Below are positions 7,830 through 17,393 of a stretch of 64,000 bases of DNA, piece after piece. Source of the DNA: Roseinatronobacter bogoriensis DSM 18756 (GTDB taxonomy: Bacteria > Pseudomonadota > Alphaproteobacteria > Rhodobacterales > Rhodobacteraceae). The stretch is taken from positions 1-64,000 of the forward strand of contig NZ_SORN01000007.1 in the NCBI RefSeq assembly GCF_004366635.1. The letters are read 5' to 3'. The number at the start of each line of letters is the position of its first letter. Position 1 is the stretch's first letter. The position numbers and the translations under genes are program-made. The notes below the pieces were generated by a model. It worked only from the letters and a program-made list of their open reading frames with translations, searched no databases and was not told the DNA's origin.

Positions 7830-7872
7830 CCAAGGTGATTGTCGCCTTCGGACACCTCTGATACTGCCCTCC

Positions 7873-7890
7873 ATGACAGTTTGATGACAG
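7873..7890 (-). promoter_or_regulatory. Pho box (PhoB operator) at the start of the PiT gene
   Basis: Read on the minus strand, 7890-7873 is CTGTCAT-CAAA-CTGTCAT, a perfect pair of 7-bp PhoB half-sites with the canonical 4-bp spacer. It is inverted relative to the phosphate transporter gene and lies only 12 bp before its likely GTG start, a position better suited to repression than activation. PhoB represses the orfA-pit system of Sinorhizobium meliloti, so a repressor role is a reasonable inference. Confidence 0.7.
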
Positions 7891-7902
7891 AGAGTGCCCG
7901 GC

Positions 7903-9369
7903 GTGTCTAATTTTGAAGAGAAATCCTGGAAGACGCTGAATAAGGATCTCGACCGCATTTCCGCAATGGAACAAGCGGTGGCCTATACGTCGCGTCCGCT
8001 AGTTGCGCCAGGGCTTGCACTTGCCTTCATGGCCATTACGGGTCTGGCCGTTGCAGCATTCATCGGCTTCGAGCCGCTGGGTCTGGTGGTGATCGCGGCA
8101 GCTATTATCGGCGCGTATATGGCGATCAATATCGGTGCGAATGATGTCGCCAACAATATGGGCCCCGCTGTCGGTGCGCGCGCGCTGACGATTGGCACCG
8201 CGCTTATTGTGGCCGCTTTATGTGAAACCGCAGGCGCCCTGATCGCGGGGGGCGATGTGGTCGGCACTGTTTCACGCGGGATCATCGCGCCAGAATCGGT
8301 TGCGGAAACACAGGTGTTCATCTGGGCGATGATGGCCGCACTTCTGGCAGGGGCGCTCTGGATCAATCTGGCGACATGGGTCGGTGCGCCCGTGTCCACA
8401 ACACATTCCATTGTTGGCGGTGTGATGGGCGCAGGCATCGCGGCGGCCGGTTTTGCCGCTGTGAACTGGCCCATGATGGGCAGAATCGCAGCAAGCTGGG
8501 TAATTTCGCCAGTACTGGGCGGCATTTTTGCAGCCTTTTTCCTGGCGATCATCAAGTCCCGCATCATCTACCGTCCCAACATGATCGAGGCCGCGCGCTA
8601 CTGGGTTCCCATCCTGATCGGCATCATGGGCGGGTGTTTTGCGACCTATCTTTCGCTCAAGGGCTTGGACAAGCTCATCAAAATCCCTTTTGGCACCGCA
8701 GTGCTGATCGGGCTGGGTGTCGGCGTCGTGCTGACTTTCGCAATGCGCCCGGTCATTCGCCGCCAAAGCGAGGGGATGGAGAATCGCAAGAAATCGTTGA
8801 AAATCCTGTTCAACATTCCGCTGATCTTCTCGGCCGCGCTGTTGTCCTTTGCGCATGGGGCAAATGATGTCGCCAATGCCATCGGCCCTGTTGCAGCCAT
8901 CGTGCACGCAGTTCAGGCAGGGGACGCATCAGATGCGGTCGGCATCCCGCTATGGGTTATGCTGATCGGCGGGATCGGCCTGTCCATCGGGCTGTTGCTG
9001 TTCGGACCAAAGCTGATCAACATTGTCGGCAGCGAAATCACGCGACTGAACGCCATGCGCGCCTATTGCGTGGCGCTTGCGGCGGCGATCACTGTTATTT
9101 TTGCATCATGGTTGGGCCTGCCAGTCAGTTCCACCCATATCGCCATTGGCGCGATCTTTGGCGTTGGCTTTTTCAGAGAGTGGTATCACGAACGCATCCT
9201 GAAAGAAAAACGTGTAGATACAACCAGCCCCGTTGAGGTGCGCAAACGCAAGAAGGTTGTACGGCGCGCGCATTTCGTCACCATTCTGGCCGCTTGGGTT
9301 GTGACCGTGCCGACTGCAGCGCTTCTATCCGCGATGCTGTTTTACATCATGAACCTGATTGCGCTGTGA
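7903..9369 (+). CDS. pit: Low-affinity inorganic phosphate transporter, PiT family
   Basis: Membrane protein of about 488 residues with ten or more hydrophobic segments. The duplicated PiT signature is present in both halves: GANDVANNMGPAVGARALT in the first and GANDVANAIGPVAAI in the second. PiT proteins co-transport metal-phosphate with a cation. The N-terminal ~30 residues are hydrophilic, as in the alphaproteobacterial subgroup. Several starts are possible: GTG 7894, GTG 7903 and ATG 7966. I prefer 7903 because AGAGAG at 7888-7893 is nine bases upstream. No orfA/PhoU-like gene is adjacent. A perfect inverted Pho box overlaps the leader, suggesting repression at low phosphate. A bidirectional terminator follows. 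Confidence 0.92.
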   Translation: MSNFEEKSWKTLNKDLDRISAMEQAVAYTSRPLVAPGLALAFMAITGLAVAAFIGFEPLGLVVIAAAIIGAYMAINIGANDVANNMGPAVGARALTIGTALIVAALCETAGALIAGGDVVGTVSRGIIAPESVAETQVFIWAMMAALLAGALWINLATWVGAPVSTTHSIVGGVMGAGIAAAGFAAVNWPMMGRIAASWVISPVLGGIFAAFFLAIIKSRIIYRPNMIEAARYWVPILIGIMGGCFATYLSLKGLDKLIKIPFGTAVLIGLGVGVVLTFAMRPVIRRQSEGMENRKKSLKILFNIPLIFSAALLSFAHGANDVANAIGPVAAIVHAVQAGDASDAVGIPLWVMLIGGIGLSIGLLLFGPKLINIVGSEITRLNAMRAYCVALAAAITVIFASWLGLPVSSTHIAIGAIFGVGFFREWYHERILKEKRVDTTSPVEVRKRKKVVRRAHFVTILAAWVVTVPTAALLSAMLFYIMNLIAL

Positions 9370-9476
9370 TAGCCCGCAGTTTGCCAAACTCTGCCTTGGG
9401 TTACAGATAACGACGGTGCGGGGCTTTGCAGAAAAGGCTGCATCGGTCGCAGTCACCAGCGCGCCAGTTCACTGAA

Positions 9477-9513
9477 AGAAAAAGGCGCGAAGCAATTGCT
9501 TCGCGCCTTTTTT
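9477..9513. terminator. Bidirectional terminator between pit and gltB
   Basis: GGCGCGAAGCAATTGCTTCGCGCC (two 12-base halves, 9484-9507) is a perfect palindrome. It is flanked by an A-run on the left and TTTTTT on the right, so it can terminate both converging transcripts. Confidence 0.9.
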
Positions 9514-9528
9514 CGACCATCAGCCTGA

Positions 9529-12500
9529 TTATTCAGCCGGCACCGCCTCAGATTCGTAGCTGATCGGATGCGGCAGATGAATCAACATTTCCTTTGGACA
9601 GATTTGCAGGAAATGCGCTTTCTCGCTGTCCCAGTTTCGCAGAATTTCAAGCGCATGTGTCGATTCGGTTTCGCGTGCATGCATCTCGATCAGCGATTTC
9701 AGCTCGCCCTCCCAATGCGGCACAGTGACAGGACAGGTGACCAGCGACTCCATATTGATCAATGGTGCCGCCACGCCCTCTGGGTCATAGAGATAGGCCA
9801 TGCCCCCAGTCATCCCTGCGCCAAAATTGGCCCCGATTGACCCGAGTATGACCGCAACACCGCCGGTCATGTATTCACACCCGTTAGACCCGCAACCCTC
9901 GATCACTACCTTTGCACCAGAGTTTCGCACCGCAAAACGCTCGCCCGCGCGGCCCGCAGCAAACAAGTGCCCGCCAGTCGCCCCGTACAAGACGGTATTG
10001 CCGATGATCGTATTGTCACGCGCGACCAGCGGCGAGGACATGCGCGGACGCACGACGATCATGCCGCCAGACAGGCCCTTTCCGACATAGTCATTGGCAT
10101 CACCAAACACCTCGATCTTCAAGCCGGGCGCAGCAAATGCCCCAAGCGACTGCCCGGCACTGCCCGCCAGCTTGACTGTCAGGTGGTCGGGTTGCAGGGT
10201 GTTGCGCATACCGAACCGCTTGACGATATGGCTGGACGCGCGCGTACCCACAGTGCGGTGGGTGTTTTCCACTGCATAGGAAAGCTGCATCTTTTCGCCG
10301 TCTTCGAAGAAACGCGCAGCATCGCGGATGATTTCAGCATCCAGCGTGTCCGGCACTGCATTGCGGGCCTTGTTGCGATCATAGCGGATGTTTTCTGCAC
10401 CATCCACCGTCAGCAGAAGCGGGTTGAGGTCCAGATCATCCAGATGCGCCGCCCCACGGCTGACCTGTGCCAGCAGATCGGCACGGCCGATCACCTCATC
10501 CAGCGACCGGGCGCCGATAGAGGCCAGGATCTCGCGCACTTCCTGCGCGTAGAATGTGATCAGGTTCACCACCTTGTCGGCATTGCCCGTGAACTTGGCG
10601 CGCAAGGCTTCGTCCTGCGTGCACACGCCAACGGGGCAGGTATTGGATTGGCACTGACGCACCATGATGCAGCCCATCGCGATCAGGGCGGCAGTGCCGA
10701 TACCGAATTCCTCTGCGCCCATCATTGCGGCCATGACAATGTCGCGGCCTGTGCGCAGCCCACCATCGGTGCGCAGCGTCACGCGTTCACGCAGCTTGTT
10801 CATGGCAAGCACCTGATGCGCCTCGGACAGGCCCATTTCCCACGGCAGGCCCGCATATTTGATAGAAGTGCCGGGGCTGGCCCCGGTGCCTCCATTATGG
10901 CCCGAAATCAGGATGATATCAGCCTTGGCCTTGGCCACCCCTGCCGCAATCGTGCCAACGCCAGATTGCGCCACCAGCTTGACCGTCACCTTTACGCGCG
11001 GGTTGATCTGTTTCAGGTCATAGATCAACTGCGCCAGATCCTCGATCGAGTAGATGTCATGATGCGGCGGCGGAGAGATCAGCGTCACGCCGGGTGTGGA
11101 ATGGCGTAAGCGCGCGATCAGCTTGGTCACCTTCATACCCGGAAGCTGGCCGCCCTCGCCGGGCTTGGCGCCTTGGGCGACCTTGATTTCCAGCTCTTCA
11201 CAGGCATTCAGGTATTCCGCAGTGACCCCGAACCGGCCAGAGGCCACCTGCTTGATCTTGGCGCAGGGGTTATCACCATTGGGCAGCGGATGCGCGTGGG
11301 CCGGATCTTCGCCGCCCTCGCCGGAATCGGACTTGGCACCGATTCGGTTCATCGCAATGTTCAGCGTCATATGCGCTTCGGGCGACAATGCGCCAAGCGA
11401 CATGCCCGGTGTCACGAACCGCTTGCGAATGGCGGTGATCGATTCAACTTCCTCGATTGCGATGGATTTGCCCAAAGGCTTGATATCCAGCAAATCACGC
11501 AGATGGATCGGCGGATTTGCCTGCATCGCCGCAGAATATTGCTTCCACAAGGCATAACTGGACTGGTTGCACGCCTGTTGCAGCAAATGCATGCTGCTCG
11601 CTTCCCAGGCGTGCCGCTCACCCGAGCGGCGGGCCTTGTAAAACCCGCCAATCGGCAAGACATCCTGCCCGTTGCGCCAGCCCTTTGCGTGCACCTCTTC
11701 CAGTTTCATCTGAATCCCGTGCAGACCGATGCCAGAGATGCGGCTTTGCATTCCGGGGAAATACTCTGCCACAAGTGCGCGGCTCAGGCCGACAGCCTCA
11801 AAGTTCAGCCCTCCGCGATAGGACGAAATCACCGAGATGCCCATCTTGGACATGATTTTCAGCAAGCCCAGATTGATCGCCTCGCGGTAGCGGCGCATGG
11901 CGTCGATCAGGCTGCCTTCGATCAGGCCACGGTCAATCCGGTCGGCAATGGTTTCCTGCGCCAGATAGGCGTTCACAGTCGTCGCGCCGCTGCCGATAAG
12001 CACGGCAAAGTAATGCGGGTCGATACATTCGGCCGAGCGCACATTCAACGAACAGAAGGTTCTAAGCCCTTTGCGGGTAAGCCAGCTATGCACGGCACTT
12101 GTCGCAAGGATCATGGGCATGGCAACTTTGTCCATGTCCTGATTTTCATCTGTCAGAACAAGGTGGCCGGCACCCGAACGGACAGCATCCTCTGCTTCGG
12201 AGCGGATACGCTCCAACCCGTCGCGCAACGCTTCCTCGCCCGCGCCGACAGGAAAGGTGCAATCGACAAAGGCCACCTGGTCGCCAAACTCACGCACCAT
12301 TTCGGCAAATTCGCCATTGGCCACGAAGGGGCTTTCCAGAACCAGAATTTCGGTCTGGCTGCTATCTTCATCCAGCACGTTCTTCAGGTTGCCAAAGCGC
12401 GTGTTCAGGCTCATCACCCGGTACTCGCGCAGACTGTCGATGGCCGGGTTTGTCACCTGGCTGAAGTTCTGGCGGAAGTAGTGTGACAAGGGGCGATACA

Positions 12501-14067
12501 CTTTGGACAGAACCGCAGCCGGGGTGTCATCGCCCATAGAGGCGATCATTTCCTTGCCGTCTTCGGCCATCGGGGCCAGAACCTGCTCGATCTCTTCAAT
12601 GGTGAACCCGGCGGCCACCTGACGGCGGCGCAGGTCGGCAGGCTCCATCCCGCGTGCTTCGGGCACGTCACGCAGCTTTTCGTTCAGATCGACAATCTTG
12701 TCATTCCACGCGCCAAATGGCTGCGAATTGGCAAGTTTGTCCTTGATGTCGGTGTCGTGATAGAGCTTGGCCTCTTTCATATCGACCGCAATCATCTGCC
12801 CCGGCCCAAGCGCGCCTTTTTCGCGCACGGCCAGTTCATCGACCACAACCATCCCGGCCTCGGACCCTGCGATCAGCAGGCCGTCGCCGGTGACCACATA
12901 GCGCATCGGGCGCAACCCGTTGCGGTCAAGCCCTGCACAGACCCAGCGCCCGTCCGTCATGGCAAGCGCGGCCGGGCCGTCCCACGGCTCCATCACCGAA
13001 TTGCAGTAAGAATACATGTCGCGCCAGGCTTCGGGCATTTCGACCGCCTGTTTGGACCACGCTTCTGGCACCAGCATGGTTTTTGCCATGGGCGCATTGC
13101 GCCCGGCGCGCACCAACACTTCGAAGACCGAATCCAGCGCCGCCGAATCCGAGGCACCAGAGGCGACGATGGGCTTGATATCCTCGGCCATCTCACCGAA
13201 TGCGCCAGAGGCCATGCGAATCTCATGGCTTTTCAGCCAGTTCAGGTTGCCTTTCAGGGTGTTGATCTCGCCATTATGGGCCAACATGCGGAACGGTTGC
13301 GCCAGCCACCATTGCGGGAAAGTGTTGGTCGAATAGCGCTGGTGATAGATGGCGAAAGCCGATTCAAACCTGTCATCTTTCAGATCGGGGTAGAACTCGG
13401 CCACCTGCTCGGCCAGCATCATACCCTTGTAGATGACCGACCGGCAAGACAACGAACAAATGTAGAAACCCGCTATCCCGGCAGCCGAAATCGCTTTTTC
13501 AATCCGGCGGCGGATAACATAGAGTTCGCGCTCGAACGTCTCTTCATCGGTTTCCTTGGAATTGCGGATCAGGATCTGCTCGATTTCAGGGCGGGTGGCA
13601 TTCGCCTTTTCGCCCAGAACCGTCACATCGACAGGCACATGCCGCCAGCCATAGATCGAATAGCCCATGCGCAGCACTTCGGTTTCGACAATCGTGCGCG
13701 ACCGTTCCTGCGCGGCGAAATCCGTGCGCGGCAAGAAGACCTGCCCAACTGCGATCAACTGGTCCATGCGCGGCTCGTGGCCAGTGCGACGGATCTTGTC
13801 ATAGAAAAACTGCACAGGGATCTGGACATGAATGCCAGCCCCGTCACCCGTCTTTCCATCGGCATCGACCGCGCCACGGTGCCAGATGGCTTTCAGCGCC
13901 TCGATCCCGTTCTCGACCACCTTGCGCGAGGGCGCACCGTCCAGCGAGACAACAAGCCCGACACCACAGGAAGAATGCTCATCTTCGGCTTTGTAAAGGC
14001 CATGCTCGGCAATATAGGCGCGGCGCGCTTCTTCGTTTGCGGCCCATTCTGCATCATATTTCGTCAT
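9529..14067 (-). CDS. gltB: Glutamate synthase (NADPH) large subunit
   Basis: Protein of 1512 residues, the normal length for bacterial GltB. With GltD it converts 2-oxoglutarate and glutamine to two glutamates, the GOGAT half of ammonium assimilation. An N-terminal class II glutamine amidotransferase domain has the nucleophile at Cys34 (SSCGVG) after a short propeptide-like segment. The central and FMN-binding synthase domains follow, with the 3Fe-4S cysteines in CQSNTCPVGVC near residue 1140. The C-terminal third is the Gly-rich beta-helix domain (GGLTGG-type repeats). It lies 31 bp downstream of gltD on the same strand, with AAGGAA ahead of the ATG, so the operon order is gltD-gltB. Confidence 0.97.
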   Translation of the reverse strand: MTKYDAEWAANEEARRAYIAEHGLYKAEDEHSSCGVGLVVSLDGAPSRKVVENGIEALKAIWHRGAVDADGKTGDGAGIHVQIPVQFFYDKIRRTGHEPRMDQLIAVGQVFLPRTDFAAQERSRTIVETEVLRMGYSIYGWRHVPVDVTVLGEKANATRPEIEQILIRNSKETDEETFERELYVIRRRIEKAISAAGIAGFYICSLSCRSVIYKGMMLAEQVAEFYPDLKDDRFESAFAIYHQRYSTNTFPQWWLAQPFRMLAHNGEINTLKGNLNWLKSHEIRMASGAFGEMAEDIKPIVASGASDSAALDSVFEVLVRAGRNAPMAKTMLVPEAWSKQAVEMPEAWRDMYSYCNSVMEPWDGPAALAMTDGRWVCAGLDRNGLRPMRYVVTGDGLLIAGSEAGMVVVDELAVREKGALGPGQMIAVDMKEAKLYHDTDIKDKLANSQPFGAWNDKIVDLNEKLRDVPEARGMEPADLRRRQVAAGFTIEEIEQVLAPMAEDGKEMIASMGDDTPAAVLSKVYRPLSHYFRQNFSQVTNPAIDSLREYRVMSLNTRFGNLKNVLDEDSSQTEILVLESPFVANGEFAEMVREFGDQVAFVDCTFPVGAGEEALRDGLERIRSEAEDAVRSGAGHLVLTDENQDMDKVAMPMILATSAVHSWLTRKGLRTFCSLNVRSAECIDPHYFAVLIGSGATTVNAYLAQETIADRIDRGLIEGSLIDAMRRYREAINLGLLKIMSKMGISVISSYRGGLNFEAVGLSRALVAEYFPGMQSRISGIGLHGIQMKLEEVHAKGWRNGQDVLPIGGFYKARRSGERHAWEASSMHLLQQACNQSSYALWKQYSAAMQANPPIHLRDLLDIKPLGKSIAIEEVESITAIRKRFVTPGMSLGALSPEAHMTLNIAMNRIGAKSDSGEGGEDPAHAHPLPNGDNPCAKIKQVASGRFGVTAEYLNACEELEIKVAQGAKPGEGGQLPGMKVTKLIARLRHSTPGVTLISPPPHHDIYSIEDLAQLIYDLKQINPRVKVTVKLVAQSGVGTIAAGVAKAKADIILISGHNGGTGASPGTSIKYAGLPWEMGLSEAHQVLAMNKLRERVTLRTDGGLRTGRDIVMAAMMGAEEFGIGTAALIAMGCIMVRQCQSNTCPVGVCTQDEALRAKFTGNADKVVNLITFYAQEVREILASIGARSLDEVIGRADLLAQVSRGAAHLDDLDLNPLLLTVDGAENIRYDRNKARNAVPDTLDAEIIRDAARFFEDGEKMQLSYAVENTHRTVGTRASSHIVKRFGMRNTLQPDHLTVKLAGSAGQSLGAFAAPGLKIEVFGDANDYVGKGLSGGMIVVRPRMSSPLVARDNTIIGNTVLYGATGGHLFAAGRAGERFAVRNSGAKVVIEGCGSNGCEYMTGGVAVILGSIGANFGAGMTGGMAYLYDPEGVAAPLINMESLVTCPVTVPHWEGELKSLIEMHARETESTHALEILRNWDSEKAHFLQICPKEMLIHLPHPISYESEAVPAE

Positions 14068-14098
14068 CGTTCAGGTTCCTTTGGCAAAGGACTAAGGA

Positions 14099-15541
14099 TT
14101 ATTCGGCCGCAACCCGTGCGGGGGCCGAAAGATAGGTCAGAATAGACTCTGCGGCTTCGCGTCCATCGCGGATGGCCCAGACAACAAGGCTGGCACCGCG
14201 CACGATATCACCGACCGCCCAGACGCCCGGCAAATCTGTTTCATGCGTGTTGAACTTGGCCTTGATCGTTCCCCAGCGTGTCACCGTCAATTCCGGCACA
14301 CCCCACAGGGCTGGCAGGTCTTCCGGCTCGAAGCCCAGCGCCATGATGGCAAGGTCCGACTCTTCGGTGTAATCTGCGCCCTCAATGACCTCTGGCGCGC
14401 GGCGGCCTGTGGCATCTGGCTGGCCCAGACGCATTTTCTGCACCCGGACACCAGTCAGATTGCCGTCATCATCAGTCACGAATCCCGATGGAGCCGACAG
14501 CCAGACGAATTCGACACCTTCCTCCTCGGCGTTCTGCGTTTCGCGGCGGGAACCGGGCATATTCTCGCGGTCGCGACGATACAGGCAGCGCACAGACTTG
14601 GCCCCCTGCCGCACGGCGGTACGCACGCAATCCATCGCAGTATCACCACCACCGATCACGACAACGCGTTTGCCACGCGCATCCAGATCACCGCTGTCAA
14701 ATTCTGGCACATCATCGCCGAAGCTCTTGCGGTTGGAGGCAGTCAGATAGTCCAGCGCCTTGACCAGCCCGGTGGCATTGGCATTCGGGGCTGTCAGATC
14801 GCGCGACTTGTAGACGCCCGTGGCGATCAGCACTGCGTCATGCTTTCCACGGATTGCGTCGAAAGTAATGTCTTCGCCCACGGTGCAGTTCAGCACAAAT
14901 TCAACACCGCCTTGTTCCAACTGTTCAATCCGGCGCATGACCACGGGTTTTTCCAGCTTGAAGCCGGGAATGCCATAGGTCATCAGCCCACCTGCGCGGT
15001 CATAGCGGTCATAAACCGTTACCTGCACACCTGCGCGGCGCAGCATATCTGCGGCCGCCAATCCACCCGGCCCGGCCCCGATGATCGCCACAGACTCGCC
15101 CCGCTCAGAGACGGGCGTGATCGGCTTGACCCAGCCTTTTTCCCACGCGGTATCAGTGATGTATTTCTCGACCGAACCAATGGTCACTGTGCCGTGGCCT
15201 GCCTGCTCAATCACGCAGTTCCCTTCGCACAGCCGGTCCTGCGGGCAGATTCGACCACAAATTTCCGGGAAAGTATTTGTTGCCTGACTTAACTCATAGG
15301 CTTCCTGCAACCGCCCTGTTGCAGTCATCATCAGCCAGTCGGGAATGTTGTTGTGCAAAGGGCAATGGCTCTGGCAATAGGGCACGCCACACTGGCTGCA
15401 CCGCCCGGCCTGATCTGCTGCTTTTTCTTCAGCATATTCGGCATAGATCTCGTTAAAGTCTTCTGAACGCAAATTCGGCGGACGCTTTTCGGGCATCTCT
15501 TTCTCAAGCGTCACAAAGCGGAGCATTTGCTGTTTCGCCAT
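14099..15541 (-). CDS. gltD: Glutamate synthase (NADPH) small subunit
   Basis: Protein of 480 residues, the FAD/NADPH-binding beta subunit that passes electrons through 4Fe-4S clusters to GltB. Two cysteine clusters are in the N-terminal 110 residues (CSQCGVPYCQSHCP and CGRICPQDRLCEGNC). An FAD dinucleotide fold (IIGAGPGGLAAADMLRRAG) and an NADPH fold (VVIGGGDTAMDC) follow. GGAGGATC stands before the ATG on the minus strand. First gene of the gltDB operon, divergent from uppP with about 200 bp between them. I saw no clear NtrC or sigma-54 site there: TGGCAC is present near 15715 but the -12 element is off by one base. Confidence 0.97.
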   Translation of the reverse strand: MAKQQMLRFVTLEKEMPEKRPPNLRSEDFNEIYAEYAEEKAADQAGRCSQCGVPYCQSHCPLHNNIPDWLMMTATGRLQEAYELSQATNTFPEICGRICPQDRLCEGNCVIEQAGHGTVTIGSVEKYITDTAWEKGWVKPITPVSERGESVAIIGAGPGGLAAADMLRRAGVQVTVYDRYDRAGGLMTYGIPGFKLEKPVVMRRIEQLEQGGVEFVLNCTVGEDITFDAIRGKHDAVLIATGVYKSRDLTAPNANATGLVKALDYLTASNRKSFGDDVPEFDSGDLDARGKRVVVIGGGDTAMDCVRTAVRQGAKSVRCLYRRDRENMPGSRRETQNAEEEGVEFVWLSAPSGFVTDDDGNLTGVRVQKMRLGQPDATGRRAPEVIEGADYTEESDLAIMALGFEPEDLPALWGVPELTVTRWGTIKAKFNTHETDLPGVWAVGDIVRGASLVVWAIRDGREAAESILTYLSAPARVAAE

Positions 15542-15749
15542 GGCTGATCCTCCAGGAATTTTCGCCCTTTTACACAGGCTTATATCGCATGAAAAGTCAG
15601 AATTACTGACCTATTTGTCGGTATTTTGCCCTGATGCGATCTTTTCTGGGTTATATTCAGCATTTTTATGTCACTACTACTTACCTATTTTGCCGATTCC
15701 ACTTTCCAGCGGTTGGCACTAGAGTGCAGGAACTGTAACGAGGTTGGGC

Positions 15750-16553
15750 ATGTCACTCTTCCATTTATTTTTGCTGGCGATCATTCAGGGCGTTACCGAA
15801 TTCCTGCCGGTCTCCTCTTCCGGCCACCTGATCCTGCTGCCCGCCCTGACACAACTGGACGATCAGGGTCTTGTTATTGATGTCGCCGTCCATGTCGGGA
15901 CCCTCTTTGCTGTCTGCTGGTATTTCCGCGCCGATGTCGGACTGGCCGCACGTGGAGTCCCCGAACTCGTCCGCGGGCGGATCGAGACGCGCGGCGGATT
16001 TCTGGCCCTCTGCCTGATCATCGCGACAATTCCGGTTATCATCCTTGGCCTGATCTTCAAAATCTTCGGCATCATGGACATGCTGCGCTCCATCGCCGTT
16101 ATCGGCTGGATGATGATCATTTTCGGGATCGTGCTTTATATAACTGACCGCATTGGCGAACAGACCCGCACGGCCACCGGCTGGACGATGAAACACGCGC
16201 TCTATCTCGGCCTTTGGCAGGCAATCGCGCTTATTCCCGGCACATCGCGGTCCGGCATCGTCATCTCGGGGGCGCGCGCTTTGGGGTATGGCCGCCACGA
16301 TGCGGCGAAACTCTCGATGCTCATGTCAATCCCAACAATCATCGCTTCAGGGGCGCTGATGGGAATTGACGTGGTTCGTATCGCCGACTGGCAAGCCGCG
16401 CGCGACGGGGCAATTGCAGCGCTCATTTCCTTTTTCGCGGCATGGGCTGCACTTGTTTTCATGATGAAGCTGCTTCGCACAGTCAGCTTCACCCCTTACG
16501 TTATCTATCGCATTGTTCTTGGTGTTGTGCTGCTGGCGATAGCATATAGCTGA
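15750..16553 (+). CDS. uppP: Undecaprenyl-diphosphate phosphatase
   Basis: Integral membrane protein of 267 residues. UppP (BacA) dephosphorylates undecaprenyl diphosphate, recycling the lipid carrier for peptidoglycan and other glycan synthesis; overexpression of such enzymes gives bacitracin resistance. The two active-site motifs are present: EFLPVSSSGH at 17-26 and PGTSRSG at about 163-169, with about eight hydrophobic segments. ATG 15750 is chosen; GAGG sits six bases upstream, and the in-frame TTG 15744 overlaps that signal. A dispersed Rhodobacteraceae-type 21-bp repeat follows immediately after the stop. Confidence 0.95.
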   Translation: MSLFHLFLLAIIQGVTEFLPVSSSGHLILLPALTQLDDQGLVIDVAVHVGTLFAVCWYFRADVGLAARGVPELVRGRIETRGGFLALCLIIATIPVIILGLIFKIFGIMDMLRSIAVIGWMMIIFGIVLYITDRIGEQTRTATGWTMKHALYLGLWQAIALIPGTSRSGIVISGARALGYGRHDAAKLSMLMSIPTIIASGALMGIDVVRIADWQAARDGAIAALISFFAAWAALVFMMKLLRTVSFTPYVIYRIVLGVVLLAIAYS

Positions 16554-16558
16554 ACTGC

Positions 16559-16579
16559 ATTTTCTTGCCAAAAATACTC
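16559..16579 (-). repeat. Dispersed 21-bp AT-rich repeat, copy 1
   Basis: Read on the minus strand this is GAGTATTTTTGGCAAGAAAAT, identical at 20 of 21 positions to 42650-42670 on the + strand. It fills the convergent gap between uppP and ubiG and gives each transcript a T-rich tail. Confidence 0.6.
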
Positions 16580-16589
16580 AAACACCACG

Positions 16590-17327
16590 TCACGGCCTGA
16601 CCGAGGCTGTGACATAGTTCACCGACAGGTCCCGCTGCGAAATGGACCAACCCCATGACAGTTTGTCGAACACCAGACCCTTGCGGTCCACCGGGTTCAG
16701 CCCTGCATTTTGCAAAAGCGTATAGAGTTCCTCCGGCGTGATGAATTTTGACCACTCATGCGTGCCCTTTGGCAACCAGCGCATCACATATTCTGCGCCG
16801 ACAATCGCCATCGCAAAGCTTTTCGCAGTGCGGTTCAGCGTTGAGCAGATCATCAACCCGCCCGGCACCAACAGATTGTGGCAAGCCGTCAGAAATGCCA
16901 GCGGGTCGGCCACATGCTCGATCACCTCCATATTCAGCACCACGTCGAATTGCTCACCTTGAGTGACCAGGTCTTCGGCGCTGGTATGGCGGTAATCAAT
17001 CTCTAACCCCTGCTGTGCGGCATGTACCCGGGCTACGGGCAGGTTGCCTTCGGCAGCATCCGCGCCCACGACATCCGCGCCCAAACGCGCCATCGGTTCA
17101 GACAGCAGCCCACCACCGCACCCGATATCCAGAATACGCAGGCCCGCAAACGGCTTTGGCTGCGTCAGATCGCGGTCAAACTCTGCGGCGATTTGCTGCG
17201 TGATGTAATCCAGTCTGCATGGGTTGAGCATGTGCAGGGGTTTGAATTTCCCGTTGGGGTCCCACCACTCTGCGGCCATCGCCTCGAATTTTGCAATCTC
17301 GCCGGGATCTATTGTTGACACACCCAT
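16590..17327 (-). CDS. ubiG: Bifunctional demethylubiquinone / 3-demethylubiquinol methyltransferase
   Basis: Protein of 245 residues, a class I SAM-dependent methyltransferase. UbiG carries out both O-methylations of ubiquinone synthesis. The SAM motif I LDIGCGGGLLSEPMARLGA is at 66-84. The N-terminal WWDPNGKFKPLHMLNPCR (21-38) and the later TLNRTAKSFAMAIVGAEY are diagnostic of UbiG rather than other methyltransferases. It is divergent from the prolyl aminopeptidase gene with 66 bp between starts. The related genes ubiE and ubiB are about 10 kb away, so the quinone pathway genes are scattered here. Confidence 0.95.
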   Translation of the reverse strand: MGVSTIDPGEIAKFEAMAAEWWDPNGKFKPLHMLNPCRLDYITQQIAAEFDRDLTQPKPFAGLRILDIGCGGGLLSEPMARLGADVVGADAAEGNLPVARVHAAQQGLEIDYRHTSAEDLVTQGEQFDVVLNMEVIEHVADPLAFLTACHNLLVPGGLMICSTLNRTAKSFAMAIVGAEYVMRWLPKGTHEWSKFITPEELYTLLQNAGLNPVDRKGLVFDKLSWGWSISQRDLSVNYVTASVRP

Positions 17328-17393
17328 GCTTCCTCCAGCTTTTTCGTGACATGCTTATGGCAGGTCGGCTTTTCACACTATATAGTATTCATT

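Noticed and set aside
9967..14145. Several long + frames opposite gltB
   Set aside because: They lie entirely inside the well-supported gltB gene and give His/Arg/Gln-rich products typical of antisense frames.
15700..15749. Sigma-54-like TGGCAC upstream of uppP
   Set aside because: The -12 GC element is displaced by one base, and uppP is not a usual sigma-54 target.
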